Below, one piece after another: positions 47,153 to 59,311 of a DNA stretch of 64,000 nucleotides. The stretch is from Orientallactaga sibirica (lineage: Eukaryota; Chordata; Mammalia; Rodentia; Dipodidae). Every line of letters begins with the position of its first letter. Position 1 is the first letter of the stretch. The notes below the pieces were generated by a model, which was not told where the DNA came from, did no database searches, and worked only from the letters and a program-made list of their open reading frames with translations. The stretch lies in NCBI GenBank assembly GCA_036365145.1, contig JAEOAD010002182.1, positions 310,001 to 374,000 on the forward strand, written 5' to 3'. A program made the position numbers and the translations under genes.

Positions 47153-47730
47153 GGGCTAGAGAAATGGCTCAGCAGTTAAAGGTGCTTGCTTGCAAGGCCT
47201 CACAACCTGGGTTCGATTCCCCAGTACCCATGAGAAGCCAGATGCACAAAGTGGCACATTTGTCTGGAGTTTGTTTACAGTGGCAAGAGGGTTTGGTGCA
47301 CCCATTCTCATTTTTTTTTCTTTTGAGGCAAACCCAAAAGACTGGCCCTTTTTTTTTTTATGTGCAAGAGCGAGCAAGAGAGAGAGTGTGTGTGTGTGTG
47401 AAAGAGAGAGAGAGAGAGAATTGGCACGCCAGGGCTTCAGCCACTGAAACTGAACTCCAGATACATGTGTCCCCTTGTATGCATGTATGACCTTGCACGC
47501 TTACATCACATTGTGCCTCTGGCTTACATGGGACCTGGAGAGTCAAACATCGGTCCTTAGGCTTTGCAGGCAAGTGCCTTAACTGCTAGGCCATCTCTCC
47601 AGCCCCCATTCTCATATTTTCTCTGTCTCTCACTCACTCTCTCCCTTTTTCTCCATGTAGATGATAGACAGACAGTCAGACATATAGGTAATATAGATAT
47701 ATAGATACATATATAGACAGATAATTACAT
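47153..47730 (+). mobile_element. DIP-like SINE interrupted by a reverse DIP
   Basis: Plus-strand SINE 47153-47310, resuming at 47605 with its CT segment and a degenerate tetranucleotide tail (47660-47720). Confidence 0.85.
47311..47604 (-). mobile_element. Reverse DIP-like SINE inside a DIP
   Basis: Exact 10-bp target duplication cccattctca (47301-47310, 47605-47614). Carries a short duplicated linker (47477-47515) and GT/GA runs. Confidence 0.88.
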
Positions 47731-49689
47731 TTAAAAACCTACCACATGCTGGGAAGGGAATGGGTGGGTGGTAGTCAGTTCATGAGCCAGGAAGGAAGAC
47801 AAGGAGAAATGAGGTTTTCAGATGTGAAGCTTGTGCATCGGCCCCACCTGCCTACCTCTAAGGGATCTGGACACTGGTCAAGGGAGATGAAGACTACAGG
47901 AACAACATGAGGACAGACTGCACTTCCTGCAGGGACCCCCAGCTTCCCATCACCCTCGTATGAAAAGGAGACTGCCTACCCAAGGTGCCTCAGACTTGCC
48001 CAAGGAGGGATGAAGAAATGAGCAAGGGTGGCCACCCAGCTGATGTGGCCAGCTAGGCCTGGGTGAGGGTCCAAGGACATCTCTGCCAGTTCCATTTAGG
48101 ATCAGCTCAAGAACTGGTAGGAAACGCCTGATTCAAGAGAATCCAAAGTTCAGTTCCAATTTTTTCCTTTCCAAAAGTGCACAAAGATGTGGTCTGCAGC
48201 CCTAGGGGACAATCCCAACACTCAGCTTCCGGCAGGGGTGGAGAGGCTTCCTACACCATCTCCCCCCTCCGGCTTCTCTCCGCCCCACTGAGAAACCACA
48301 CGTCACTTCTGAGCTTGTTACCCGCTGAGCCATAAGTTTTCCCCTGCTCAGTTAGGCCCCCTGTAGAGCAGAATTTTAGAAGGTCAAGGATAGATGTTTC
48401 TGGGGGGTCCCAGAAGACCCAGCACAAAGCCAGGCACACCATGGGTCTTCCTAACTGCCTGCTGGTCTTCCAGGGCATGAAGGACGAGGCCCTGACAGCA
48501 GCAGTGCACCACACTCCAGGAGCCATTCCCCAGCTTCTCTCACAGCCCACCCTGCCCAGCCTCAGCTCAAGCTCTGGCTGACAACTGGGCTTCCATGCAG
48601 CCCATCTGCTCAGCCTCTCTTGGGTTGCTTTTTCTCAGCTTCATATTGGGAGGGGGAAAAGCTCCCCTTGGAAAACAAACTGTGTAAGGGTGGGGAAGGC
48701 TGTATGGAGGCCAGTTGCAGCAGACATGGAAAGGGAGAAGCAGCTACACACCAGCAGCGACCCCCCCCCCGGGAGAAGCTGTCCCAGTGTATGGTGGGAA
48801 TAATCCAGTATTCTGCTGGGGTACGGGAGAAACACGGCTACCTTTAATAGGACCACAGACAAGTCATTTCCCACGTGTGCAATTCTGTTTATCTATAAAG
48901 GAAATGGATTTCTCCGACGTTCTGGCTCCCAAGCTAATCCACCAAATGGGTCTCCAGACACCTTGAGCCTGAGCCACGTTGACAAGGGAGCCAGATGTGG
49001 CTTTCCATAGCCCAGGTGCCTGCTGGTTCATGAAGCCCCGGAGCCAAAGGAGAGGTACCTCCGACATCAGTATGCAAAAATGATCTGGAAAGATCCTTGG
49101 AGATGGGAAAACTACCTCTACGAGAACATTAGACTCAGGCAAGTCAGAGGAGGCAAAGGACCAGAGCAAGGGCCTCACCACATTTCTGTGGTGAGCAGGT
49201 TGGTGTGAGGTGAACACTGTGGTTTTAAATCCCTAAAAAGCAGTTTGCCTCAGACAAAGCGGAAAATGTCCTAGCCACAGACTCAAACCACAACCTACAC
49301 ACAATAAACCAGATGTCAGTCATAAAGAGACCCCTAGATGACATACGACTGACAGAACGAACAGAAGACAAACCATGAATGGTTCCAAACCAGATTGAAC
49401 CTTCATAACAAACCTCCCAGCTTCCTTGGTCCCCAGCCCTGGCCCTATTTTTAGCGTCTAGACACAAAAGTCACAGGCCAGAAACTTTCTGCACTGAGAT
49501 CAAAGAGGAAAGGGACAGGGTGTTTGACACAGGGGGTACCTTCTGGTTGTAGCTCGTGAGGGTTCTCTAAATGTTGGGAATCTGCTCTAAGGCTGCCTGA
49601 AGCCCCTGCCTTGACAGGCCCTGGCCCTGCGATGGCCAAAGCAGACAAGAGTCCTGATTACTCCACCTCCACCCCACAAATACACACAG
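47731..49689. other. Longest repeat-poor stretch
   Basis: About 2 kb of single-copy-looking intron. ORFs up to 117 codons on the minus strand have no domain and no paired splice sites. No feature supported. Confidence 0.5.
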
Positions 49690-50523
49690 GTCTGGTCTTG
49701 TTCTAACCTCTGCTTACCTCCTTTCAACATGTCTATGCACTTGGTCTCTCCATCTCACAAATACTGTCTACATCAGCTGACCCTCAGCACTCCACTTATT
49801 CCTCAGTACTGTCATCTACAGCCACCCCACCTCCCCAGAACCAGCTTCAGTGACATCCCACAAAACACCTGGCCACTCTGCCCAGGGACCCCCTTGAACT
49901 CCACATCATACTTGGCCTCTCCACAGCAGGTGGCCCAGCTGCCCATCCTTTGCCTGAAATGCTCCTCCTCCCTCTGTGTCTAGGTCCAGCCTCTTCCACA
50001 GAGGCCTCAGCACCAGCCTTTACCTGGGAAGTCAGGTTCATATGCCATCCCAGGAACCTCTCTTCTCACTCTGCCCCCCTCCCTGGAGAGCTGACCCATC
50101 TCTGAGCTTCAATTCCTGTCCCCATGAGAATCACTCCCAGAACCTGAACTCCAGCCCAGAACCTCTGCTAAACACAGCTCCAAATACCCACCTGCTCACT
50201 GGCCTGTTCATTCCTATCTCCCACACTTACAACATGACCTTCATGCCCTCTTGTGCCACCCTCACTCAGAGAACACGGACACTAAGTCCAGTTTGCTCCC
50301 GATCTGCGAGCCACTGCCTGCTCTCCTCAAACCCGCATCTTATCAGCCTGTTGTCTGAGAACTCAGAGTTCCAACCACTTCCAAATAACTTCACTGGCAC
50401 CTCAGGAAAGACTCATCCCCTCCTCCTGGACTCCTGCAATGGCCTCCCTGACATTTCCTAATTGCCTCTCTGCTCCCTCCCCATAGCATCATTACCCAGG
50501 GCAATTGTTCTAAAGTCCTATCA

Positions 50524-50632
50524 CAGCCAGGGAGAGAGTGCACGCCTATGATCCCAGCACTCAGGAAGCTGAGGCAGGAGGATCTAGAGCCTGGGTCACA
50601 CACTGAAACCTTGTCTTGAGGGGAAAAAAATC
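50524..50632 (+). mobile_element. Degenerate B1 SINE
   Basis: 'cctatgatcccagcactcagg' and 'gaaaccttgtcttgagg', with the middle shortened. Confidence 0.7.
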
Positions 50633-50684
50633 CTATTATCTTAATCATTCAGTGACTTTAGTGCCCTTAATTAAGAAACACTCC

Positions 50685-51035
50685 GGAGGGTAAATAGGTA
50701 AGATTACTTGCCTCACAAGCATGAGTCCTAAGAGGGCCAATTTGCCTTAAGCTCGATCTCCAGCACCCACATAAACAGTTTAGCAGGACCACGTATGGCT
50801 ATCACCCCATCGTGTGAGAAGCAGAGACCTAAGAATCTCTGGGGCTTGCCAGTTGACAGTTTGACTAAAAATGGCAGCTCCAGGATCAACGTTAACAAGC
50901 AGACGAGCAATAGACGAGGACAAAGACAGCAGATATTCTCCTCTGGCCTCTGCACACATCTGTACACACAGATGTGTATGCACCAAACATACACCCTGGT
51001 ACAGAGAGAGAGAGAGAAGGAGAAGGAGAAAGAAA
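50685..51035 (+). mobile_element. RSINE1/B4-type composite SINE
   Basis: Tail of GA/GAAA repeats at 51003-51035. Confidence 0.65.
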
Positions 51036-51605
51036 AATTGAAATCTTTAGCAAAACTTCCAAGCATCTGCTTAATCTAGGCCCCACTTCTTTCTTCCTAG
51101 TTCAGAATGTTCCCACTATGCTGGTCTTCCTCTAGCTCCCTTCCCACCTCCTATGCCATCTCTTCTGTTTCTCAAGTTGCCCTGTGCCTCTAAATCACTC
51201 CAAACACTGGCAAAATGCAGATGTGATTCAGCAGTCCTGGGCGGAGGTCTGAGATTCTACACTTCTGAGCCACTTACACTGCAAGTGTGGCCTCACTTTG
51301 AATAGCAAGGATCTCCAATGTTCCAACCACTCTGACTCCATTTTTACCAGCTGACCCATCCTTCCCTCAGAGAAGCCCAACACCTTCTATTCTCCCTGCC
51401 CTGCCCTGGGCTTCTCCTTAGAACATTCACCACACCCAACTGTACATCCCTCATTCTCGACATCCACTTCTCACCTTTTGGCTGCCAGGATGCACTATAT
51501 GTGCTAAGACAGCAGGAGCCACAATATCTTGTTGGCTCCTAAGTCACCAGTACCAGGTATTGGGCCCAGCATACCCACAGCATCCACTGTAGAAGGCTGT
51601 GGGTT

Positions 51606-51776
51606 TGAGGCTGACAAAATGACTCAGCAGTTAAGGGCACTTGTGTGCAAAGCCCGCTGACCTTGTTTCAAATCCCAAGCCACCCACACAAGCTGGACCC
51701 AAAAGAGGCTCAAGCATCTGTCATGCCCATACATTCATACATACATACATACACACACATGCAAATAAAAAAAGTA
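51606..51776 (+). mobile_element. tRNA-derived SINE with (CATA)n tail
   Basis: Duplication aggctgtgggt / aagctgtgggt (about 51593-51603 and 51778-51788). Related to 15985-16170. Confidence 0.75.
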
Positions 51777-51788
51777 AAGCTGTGGGTG

Positions 51789-52011
51789 TTGCCTGTCCTG
51801 CATCCACTCCCTCTTCTTCTCACCCTAGTGCTTCAGTTTTCCTTCATGGGGCCATTCCTCCCCACTCTCATTTCCGATAGCGTAGGTCATGAGATCCAGG
51901 CCTGGCCTATCATAGCATTCTATCTCTCTGGACATAGTGACTGGTTCAGGAATAGACATGTGACCCAAGCCAAACCTTTCTCTATAGGACTTTTATTAAA
52001 ACTACTGGACA
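51789..52011. other. Unique intron
   Basis: Short single-copy spacer between two SINE insertions. No feature seen. Confidence 0.5.
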
Positions 52012-52237
52012 GGGCTGGAAAGATGGCTCAATGGTTAAGGCACTTGCTTGCAAAGCCTGACAGCCTGGGTTCAATTTCCTAGTACCTAAATAAAGTCAGA
52101 TGTACAAAGTGGCACATACATCTGGAGTTCATTTGCAGTGGCAGGAGGCCCTGATACACCCATTCTTTTTCATCCTCTCTCCTTCTCTCCCTAACTCTCC
52201 TTGCAGGTAAGTAAATAAAAAATTTTTTTAAAAAAAC
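52012..52237 (+). mobile_element. DIP-like SINE
   Basis: CT segment interspersed with other bases. Tail 'aaataaaaaatttttttaaaaa' carries the next B1. Confidence 0.9.
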
Positions 52238-52238
52238 T

Positions 52239-52418
52239 AGCCAGGTGTGGTGGCGTAGGCCTTTAATCCCAGCACTCGGGAAGCAGAGGTAGGAGGATCA
52301 CTGAGTTCAAAGCCACCCTGAGACTACAGAGTTAATTCCAGGTCAGCCTGGGCCAGAGTGAGACCCTACCTCGAAAAACCAAAAAATAAATAATAAAATA
52401 AAATAAAATAAATAAACC
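52239..52418 (+). mobile_element. B1 SINE
   Basis: Inserted in or beside the tail of the preceding SINE. (AAAAT)n tail. Confidence 0.9.
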
Positions 52419-53409
52419 AACATAGAAGAGAGAGAAAGGGCAGATTTCTCACATGTAACCATGTCTGCCATCTATACTTGCTATTACAGAGGCAGAAAAG
52501 GTTCCTAAGCCAATGCGAGTTATGTTTCTGTCACCTACAACCAAGAGTTCTGACTAATTCAACATTCAAATAAACATTGGGTGTTGAATGAATTAAATAA
52601 GCATGTGAAGTAAATCCTGCCAAGAGAACTCGCTGACTCTTCCTCAGCTTCCTGCATTCTCCCTGTAAACTCCCACACTCCACTCTGCCGACCACAGGGC
52701 TGACAGTCAGAATGGCCACACACGCCTCAGTGTTATCCTGTACCAAAAACCCACTCCAGCAACTGGGTCACATTCCCTAGACTAGGCTGACAAAGGTGGC
52801 CTGGCTTCCAGTTGTCCAGGTACCCCACCATGTAGACAGGAAAGCTGTGCTGTCACCGTGTGCCCTGTGTGCATGTTGCCCAGCTCTGTAAGCCTGGCCT
52901 AGCCAGGGCATGCTCGGCTGCACTGTCCACAATCCCGTGTTAGCCACTTGGCTCTGTGTGAGGTAGATATCTGTCATGAAATAGTAACAAGAAGGTAGAT
53001 GGTGTCTATCAACTTCCTTTGGACTGTCGAGGAAGAGGGGATCCACAGGGAACAGCCTAATCAGATCCCCAATTACTTCCTGTGAGTCACCTCGGAACAG
53101 AGTTCCAGCTGACCTATGTGGCCTTTCAGATGACTCAGAACACAGGTGACTTCCTCAGAGCCAGTCCTCACCTGACAAAGTGTGAAGAAGGCAGTAGTGG
53201 GTAGATGGTATGTCTGCCAAGACTAGGCCAAGAGCATTCCCAGAGGGTCACATCAGGCCTGGTTGGTCATCTAATGTGGGGGGCTGAAAGGTGAAGCAGG
53301 AGGCATGTGGGAGTTGGGGACACACAGCTGTCTTTCCAGGAAGGGGAGGGTCCTAGGCCTGGGCTTCCAGGATATGGTCTCTCCACTATTTTGGAGGGGA
53401 GAGGGGAGT
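52419..53409. other. Unique intron
   Basis: No recognised feature. The 89-codon minus-strand ORF at 52777-53046 lacks homology I know. Confidence 0.5.
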
Positions 53410-53555
53410 GCATTTCAAGACATGGTCTCACTGTAGCCCAGGCTGACCCAGAACTCACTCTATACTTCCAAGCTGGTCTTGAACTTATGACAATCCTCCT
53501 ACCTCAGCCTCCTGAGTGCCAGGACTAAAGGCATGCATCACTGTGCCCAACTCTT
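53410..53555 (-). mobile_element. Diverged B1 SINE
   Basis: Older reverse B1 ('gacatggtctcactgtagcc ... ggcatgcatcactgtgccc'), about 550 bases downstream of the exon. Confidence 0.75.
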
Positions 53556-54101
53556 CAGTACTTCTGACTGAACTACTCCAGGACTACCAGCAGGAAAAGA
53601 ACCATTGGTTCTCTCCACCCAGAACCCCCAGGGCAGCTCTCCCATGGGGACTAAGACAGCAGGGCAACTCTCCCCCCACAAGGACTGGGGTAACAAGCCC
53701 ATCCTAGGAGGCCAACAAATTAGCATGCAAGTGCCATCCAAGCCCTAGGAGGGCCCATCAGTCCATCCTAGGCAGTAGCCCCTTCATTCTGTCCCCTCTC
53801 TTTCCTTCAGCTTGGACCCCTTGTTCCCAGCCCCACCACCCCCAAGGCCTCTTGCTGATTATACAGCATCCTATAACCCCATTTCAGCTCACTTTTTCAC
53901 CACCCCTGACATAAACACCCTGAATCACAGTCACCCTTTCCTCTCCTTGGCTCTGCAGAGTTTAACTGGATACTGTCTCCTGAGGTGTTCAGACCTCCAT
54001 GGGCGCACTGGGACAGAAGCAGCTGGGCCTGTAGCCAAAGCAACAGCAAGGCCTCAAGATGACCCCCCACATGCCCTCTCTCCCGATGCTGAACCTCTTA
54101 C
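53556..54101. other. Intron immediately 3' of the exon
   Basis: Unique. Begins (minus strand) with the donor gtaagaggtt at 54101-54092. The plus-strand ORF at 53812-54192 is an antisense shadow. Confidence 0.6.
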
Positions 54102-54186
54102 CTTCATGGTGGGGGGTGCAGTGAGGGGAGGAGACAGTGGCCGGTCTGGGAGTGTCACATCTGAGCTGTTGGCCAGCTCCTGCTTC
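54102..54186 (-). CDS. RAP1GAP2: RAP1GAP2 internal coding exon
   Basis: 85-bp exon. On the minus strand the acceptor is a pyrimidine-rich tract ending 'ctcttcacag', just before 54186, and the donor is 'gtaagaggtt' after 54102. The first base completes a Lys codon. Then come 28 codons: KQ, ELANSSDVTLPDRPLSPPL, TAPPTMK, ending in phase 0. I recognise this as the segment of RAP1GAP2 (GARNL4) shortly before the conserved region ahead of the Rap-GAP domain. The family protein speeds GTP hydrolysis on Rap1 through an asparagine-thumb GAP domain and acts in platelets and in secretory or neuronal cells. This exon itself has no catalytic residue: it is a Pro/Ser-rich linker. No stop or frameshift is visible. 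RAP1GAP or another paralogue is less likely because the Pro-rich text is specific to RAP1GAP2 as I remember it. Confidence 0.85.
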
Positions 54187-54574
54187 CTGTGAAGAGACCA
54201 AAGAACATAAAAGCCATGAGAGAGGGCCCGTCCACGCCTTCCCTCTGTGATCTAAAAGTGGGAACAGAGGTTAGCATGCAATGCAAAAGACTAGAGTTGG
54301 CCATTTCTTCTCTGGGATATACTAACACCCAAGCAGGGCTGCTCCAAGGGACCCAGCATCCCCTGGAAACTTGTGAGACACACAAGTCCTTGGGTTCACA
54401 CCACAACCCAAGGATGGAAGGCAAGAATCTGCTTCACCCAGCTCGCCAAGTGCTTCTGATAGACCCAAAGTCTTAGAACCACCAGTCCAAGAAACACAGG
54501 ACTAGGGCCAGAGGGTGAAGGGGAAAGGGCCAACATGGGATTCATTCTCCCATGGGCACAGGTCTGTGTACAAA

Positions 54575-54578
<4 letters not shown>
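54187..54578. other. Intron immediately 5' of the exon
   Basis: Unique. The polypyrimidine tract of the exon's acceptor lies in the first 25 bases. No other feature. Confidence 0.6.

Positions 54579-54621
<43 letters not shown>
54579..54621. repeat. (CA)n microsatellite
   Basis: About 21 units, 390 bases upstream of the exon. Confidence 0.97.
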
Positions 54622-54625
<4 letters not shown>

Positions 54626-55634
54626 CACACGGGCCCTGGCCAGAGAGACGACCTTGGGAGGACAGAGCTGCCTTCTGTGGAAGCTGCAAGTAAAACTTAT
54701 TTTAGTCCATGTGGGCTAGGATCAGGGAGACGCAGCTAAACAGAGTTATGTCACCATGGCAACATGATTGCAACAGGTTTACCACTCTCACACACTCCTC
54801 ACTTCCCATCTGGCCCTTGCTGGTGACCAGTAGGGAGCTTGTTGGCTGTCCCATTACCAGCCAGGCTGCTCCAGCAGAAGAGGCAGTCAGAGCAAGTTGT
54901 GCAACAGGGCCAGCTGGGCAGAGCCTGGGGAATCCCCAAGAGGACAAGGGACCCTGGTGTGCTCAGAAGGAGAACAGAAAGGCAGAATAACAGTCCGGAG
55001 AGTCTACAAACACCAGAGCTGGGCTGTCACAGCCCCTAGTTTCACAAGAGCCTCACTCTGAAGCAGCCAAGTTAACCTGACATCTGTGTCCTGTGAAATG
55101 ACCAGGACCTGTACTGCCACCAGGAGACAATGCACTTTTTGCCAGCCCACAACCTGCCAGTGGAGGGGTGACAGCCCTAACCCTGGCCTTTTTGAAAGAA
55201 GCCCACATTCCCTAGTGCCCAGCACCTCCCCCCAACTTTCCAGAGGGAAGCCCCAGCCATCCAGCCCAGGCACCTTCCTTCCCATCCTGACTGCCCCAGC
55301 CCACAGATAGGCGGGTCTAACACCTGCTGACAGGCCAGGCTGGGCACAGGGCCATGCTGCCCAGCACAACCTCCCTTGCTTCCCCTGCAGTCAGCCATGT
55401 ACACGGTCCTCCAAGCAGTCAGACAGGGAGGCCAGGGAACATCTGGCTTGGCCCAGGATCCACATGACTCCATTAACCTCAATCCTTCTCTCCTCCAGCT
55501 GTCTCCGTCCTTCCGTCTTTATTTCTTCCTGGACCATGGTGACTGGCCCTAGCATAGCGGGGCAGTGGGAAGTCCTCCTCTCTCCTGGATCAGACCATAA
55601 CTAGTACAAGAGCCAGCAGGGTCTACTCAGCACA

Positions 55635-55639
<5 letters not shown>
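54622..55639. other. Unique intron with X-box-like motif
   Basis: Repeat-free. Holds the RFX-like site listed separately. ORFs unsupported. Confidence 0.5.
54750..54763. promoter_or_regulatory. RFX X-box-like palindrome
   Basis: gtcaccatggcaac fits the bipartite RFX consensus (half-sites GTCACC and GGCAAC with a two-base spacer). Located about 560 bases upstream of the exon in unique sequence. Confidence 0.45.

Positions 55640-55681
<42 letters not shown>
55640..55681. repeat. (CA)n microsatellite
   Basis: About 20 units after a short 'gcgcg' start. Confidence 0.97.
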
Positions 55682-55682
<1 letters not shown>

Positions 55683-56072
55683 CCAAAGGAATGCTGCAGC
55701 TCTGCTTGCCTCTCAGTGGGAGCCACCAGCTTCCCCTTCTGTGTATGACCTCAGCTGTGCCTACTATGGGGCCAGCCTGCTATTCTGCCCTCACACAACA
55801 GAGCTGCCCTAGCACAGCCTCCACGCTCTGCCAATTGGTCCTCTCTCAGACAGCCACTGCTCCTCATGATGGGTTTGGCCCCTGAAAGTCAGGAGGAGGG
55901 AAAGGAAGAATGATCAAGGGTGGAAAGCACCACCCTCAGGTCCCCCAAGGTGAGGACAACTCACCTGGGGGCTGGGAGGGACAAAGAAGCAACCCACCTC
56001 CCCTGCAGAGACCACAAGGCTGCTCTGGGCTTAGCTGAGGACTTCTGGTCCATGGCCCTGGTGATGGATTAT

Positions 56073-56077
<5 letters not shown>
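55682..56077. other. Unique intron
   Basis: No recognised feature. Confidence 0.5.
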
Positions 56078-56109
<32 letters not shown>

Positions 56110-56253
56110 GTTTTTCGAGGTAGGGTCTCACTCTGGCCCAGGCTGACCTGGAATTAACTATGTGATCTCAGGGTGGCCTCAAACTCAGGGCGATCCTCCT
56201 AATTCTGCCTCCCGAGTGCTGGGATTAAAGACATGTGCCACCACACCAGGCTT
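56078..56253 (-). mobile_element. B1 SINE
   Basis: Near-consensus reverse copy with about 31 T. Flanks share tatggac (about 56072 and 56259). Confidence 0.92.
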
Positions 56254-56749
56254 GGTTTATGGACATCTTACCTGACAGCAGAGCCCTGGCACTACAAGAA
56301 CATAACCCGGAGGAAAGCAATGCTGGCAGATTTTGACAATCACTGGTCCAGAGACCCTCATACACATACTCATGGTGTCTGGTTCTGTCATAACCAAGGG
56401 GCCAGAGTAAATGAGATTTCTAAGACCTCTGCCTTGCCAACCTTTTCCCCTGCACCAGCCTGTTTCCCTGGGTTGATGGAAGAGCACCTGGGACCAATCC
56501 CCAGGGAGTGGTGAGGACCATCCTGTGGTAGGGCACACAAGGATTTCACAAGAGACATCTGCAGCAGGAATAAACACCTGAGACCCACAGCCCCCTGCAG
56601 CTCCTGGGCTGTCCAGGACTCCATAGGTGACGTGGAGCAGGCAGACACATGGCAGCTAACCTCCACATGATCAGAACTCAGGGTACATAGAAACTCTTAC
56701 TTATACCACTTTGCCCCTGCCCTTCCCACTATTTAAGTGCAAGCAAATT
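56254..56749. other. Unique intron
   Basis: No recognised feature. Confidence 0.5.
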
Positions 56750-57165
56750 TATTTGAGTTAAATTGTGTTCCTCTTCTGCCACCAAAAAGAAAGAAAAAGA
56801 AATGTTGACAGCCTACCCAACCTGCAGTACTTGTGAACAGAGCCTTATTTGGAAATAAGAACTTGGCAGGTATAACCAAGTCGAGGTTATGGTGTATGCC
56901 CTTCACATGACTAGTGTCCTGTGAAAAGAGAGTGCAGCTATGTAAGAATACAAACATATAGAAAATGCCACGTGATGATGGAGACAGATATATGAGTGAT
57001 GGGGCTGCAAGCAGAGGAATGCCAAAGACCGGCAGCTATCAGGGGCCAGAAGAGGCAAGGAAATACTCTTCCCTGGAGCCCACAAAATAAGCATGGCCCT
57101 GTTCACACCTTGTTGGCGTCCTGGCCTTCAGAACTGAAAAAATAAATGTCTGTTGCCATGAGCCA
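56750..57165 (+). mobile_element. MLT1/MSTD-type MaLR LTR
   Basis: 'ccttatttggaaataagaac', 'gatggggctgcaagcagagg', 'gaatgccaaagaccggcagc' and an AATAAA near 57140 make a nearly full LTR. No internal region. Confidence 0.75.
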
Positions 57166-58204
57166 GGTTTAGAACTTGGTAATGGCAGGCCCAGGAAAGC
57201 AACACACAGCTCAAGTCCTCACTTCTAGCCTTGGCCTTGAGCTTAAAAGATCAAAATCAAGGTGAAATCCCTGCTTCTGCTTCACCAGCCCTGCTCTGAT
57301 CAGCTGTGCCAACATTGTCTTGCCCCAACCCTCAGTACAATGGCATTCACATGTCATTCACATGGCCACCCCAACCCTGGGACACCAGGCCAAACCCAGT
57401 CACAGCTGGTACAGAGATAAGATTGAGAGCTGCAGAACTCAGTGCAATTCCAGCTCTTTCTCTCCTACTCGGTCAACATATCACACATGAGTAGGTGAAA
57501 CTGATATGATTCTATCAAGGGATAACCTTGAATCTGCTCTTATTTGTTAAAAGCAAAAGGTAAATGATTAGCAGAGGGGACAACTTTCTTGTGAGCCAGT
57601 GTCATGACACTAAAATTAAAAAGCACCCCCCACCACCACTACCATCAACCCAAACAAGCGCTCACATAAGCTTAAAGGACACGTGGCCCCATATTCACTC
57701 AGGAACCCACAGGGACCCATAAGAGGTAGTGTTGGTGATAAGGACAGGCTGGGAAGGACGGAAAGGGAGGATAGAGAGGAGGAGGGAGGAAAAGGAAGAG
57801 TGCACACTCAGCTAAAACGGAGAGAGGCATGAAAGGCTTGAATGGACATATCACTTGAAGGAGCCCGGAGGTGCTGTCCACTCTCTGTGCCATCACAGGG
57901 AGACATGGGACTTAACTTCCCCACTCTGGGATTTAGCCCCTAAAAGCACAGGAGGTCCTGGGGGCAAAGCAGAAGATGCAGGGAGGCCAGAGGAAGTACT
58001 AGCTGGCTTTAGACAAATGCAATCTCAACAGGAAAGGACAGAAGGGTCTGGAGTAGAGCTGCCTCACCCAGATGGGGCTGAGCAGGGCCCTGGAGGGAGT
58101 CCCCACAACAACACCCAGGCATCCAGGGTCCCACCGTCACCATTAGATAGCTCTGCCCCAGACCCCCAAGGTCACTGAACACACTACCATGGAAAGTGGC
58201 CTAC
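57166..58204. other. Unique intron with short purine patch
   Basis: GGA-rich patch 57750-57802. No gene. Confidence 0.5.
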
Positions 58205-58420
58205 GTGAGGAATCAAGAGATTCCTGGGTTCAAGTTTGGTTCTAGCTCACCTCTGTCTCCACATCTTCACCTGCAAACACAGGAATAATAATGGTCTGAG
58301 AAATTAAAAGTAATAGTTGTGAAATAAAAACATGAAGTCTTATGCAAATGGAGACTGTGGTGACAACAGCAATGATTAAGTTCCTAAAATCATAATGTGG
58401 TCTCGAAGTGGACACGGAGA
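58205..58420 (+). mobile_element. Possible MIR SINE
   Basis: 'gattcctgggttcaagtttgg' and 'cacaggaataataatggtct' resemble MIR, diverged. Confidence 0.45.
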
Positions 58421-59154
58421 AACAGGGGTCCAAAGCTGGTTAAGAGCCTTGGAAAACATCACTGGTATCACATATAAGCAGCAGCTCTTGCCTTTGGGAT
58501 TTGTTCTCAGGATCATAGCCACTGGTTAATAATCAACAGCAGGAAAATACCCACCTAGCAACAGATGGCCCTGGGGCCAGGTGCAAAGCCACCGTCTGGC
58601 AAAGAGTTCTCAAAAACCTTCATCTCCTACCATCCCAGCTCCCCAGCAACCCCACCTCGCACAGCTACACTTTCTCAGATCTTCCAAATAGCCAAAGTAC
58701 TAGAATACAGACAGCTGGCTGCTGCGAAAGCATCTCCGGACAACGAAAGGACAACAAAACAAGATCCACAGTGACAAAAGGGAAAGCAACCGAAGTGTCC
58801 AGCAGCCAGTGATAAACCAAAGGCAGCCAGTCCATGCGATGGACAGTGTTTGGCCACAACAGGAATGAAGCACGGATACCCGCTGGGTCATTGCAAACTT
58901 TGAAAACACTGCACTAAGTGGAAGGAGCTTGTGCCCAAAAAGCCACATACTGGGTGATTCCATTTCTATGAAGAGCCTGTGACAGGAAGATCCAGAGACA
59001 GAAAGTCAGTAGATTAGTGGTTGCTAGGGCCTTGGAGGAAGAAGGCAGAGGGAACACCTGGTCATAAGGTGGTAACATGGTCTGGAACTAGATTGTGGTG
59101 GTGGCTGCACAACCTCATGATTGTATTGAGGCCTGTGGAATTATATACACTTTC

Positions 59155-59311
59155 TTTTTGCCGGGGGGAGGGAGGGTGTTGAGATAGGGTCTTGCTCTAG
59201 CTCAGGCTGACCTGACTATGTAGTCTCAGCATGGCCTCAAACTTAGGGCGATCCTCCTACCTCTGCCTACTGGGTGCTGGGACTAAGTGTGTGCCACCAT
59301 GCCCGGCTTCT
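59155..59311 (-). mobile_element. B1 SINE
   Basis: G-rich tail junction, small deletion in 'cctgactatgtag'. Confidence 0.85.

Larger units (their letters stand above)
49690..51560 (+). mobile_element. L2 LINE region, interrupted
   Basis: C/T-rich L2-like DNA at 49690-50520 ('cctggactcctgcaatggcctcc' at 50425) and 51080-51560. Interrupted by a B1, a composite SINE and a MER5A-like piece (about 51205-51300). No frame remains. Confidence 0.5.

Noticed and set aside
53812..54192. 126-codon plus-strand ORF
   Set aside because: Antisense shadow of the RAP1GAP2 exon. The splice signals and recognised peptide are on the minus strand.
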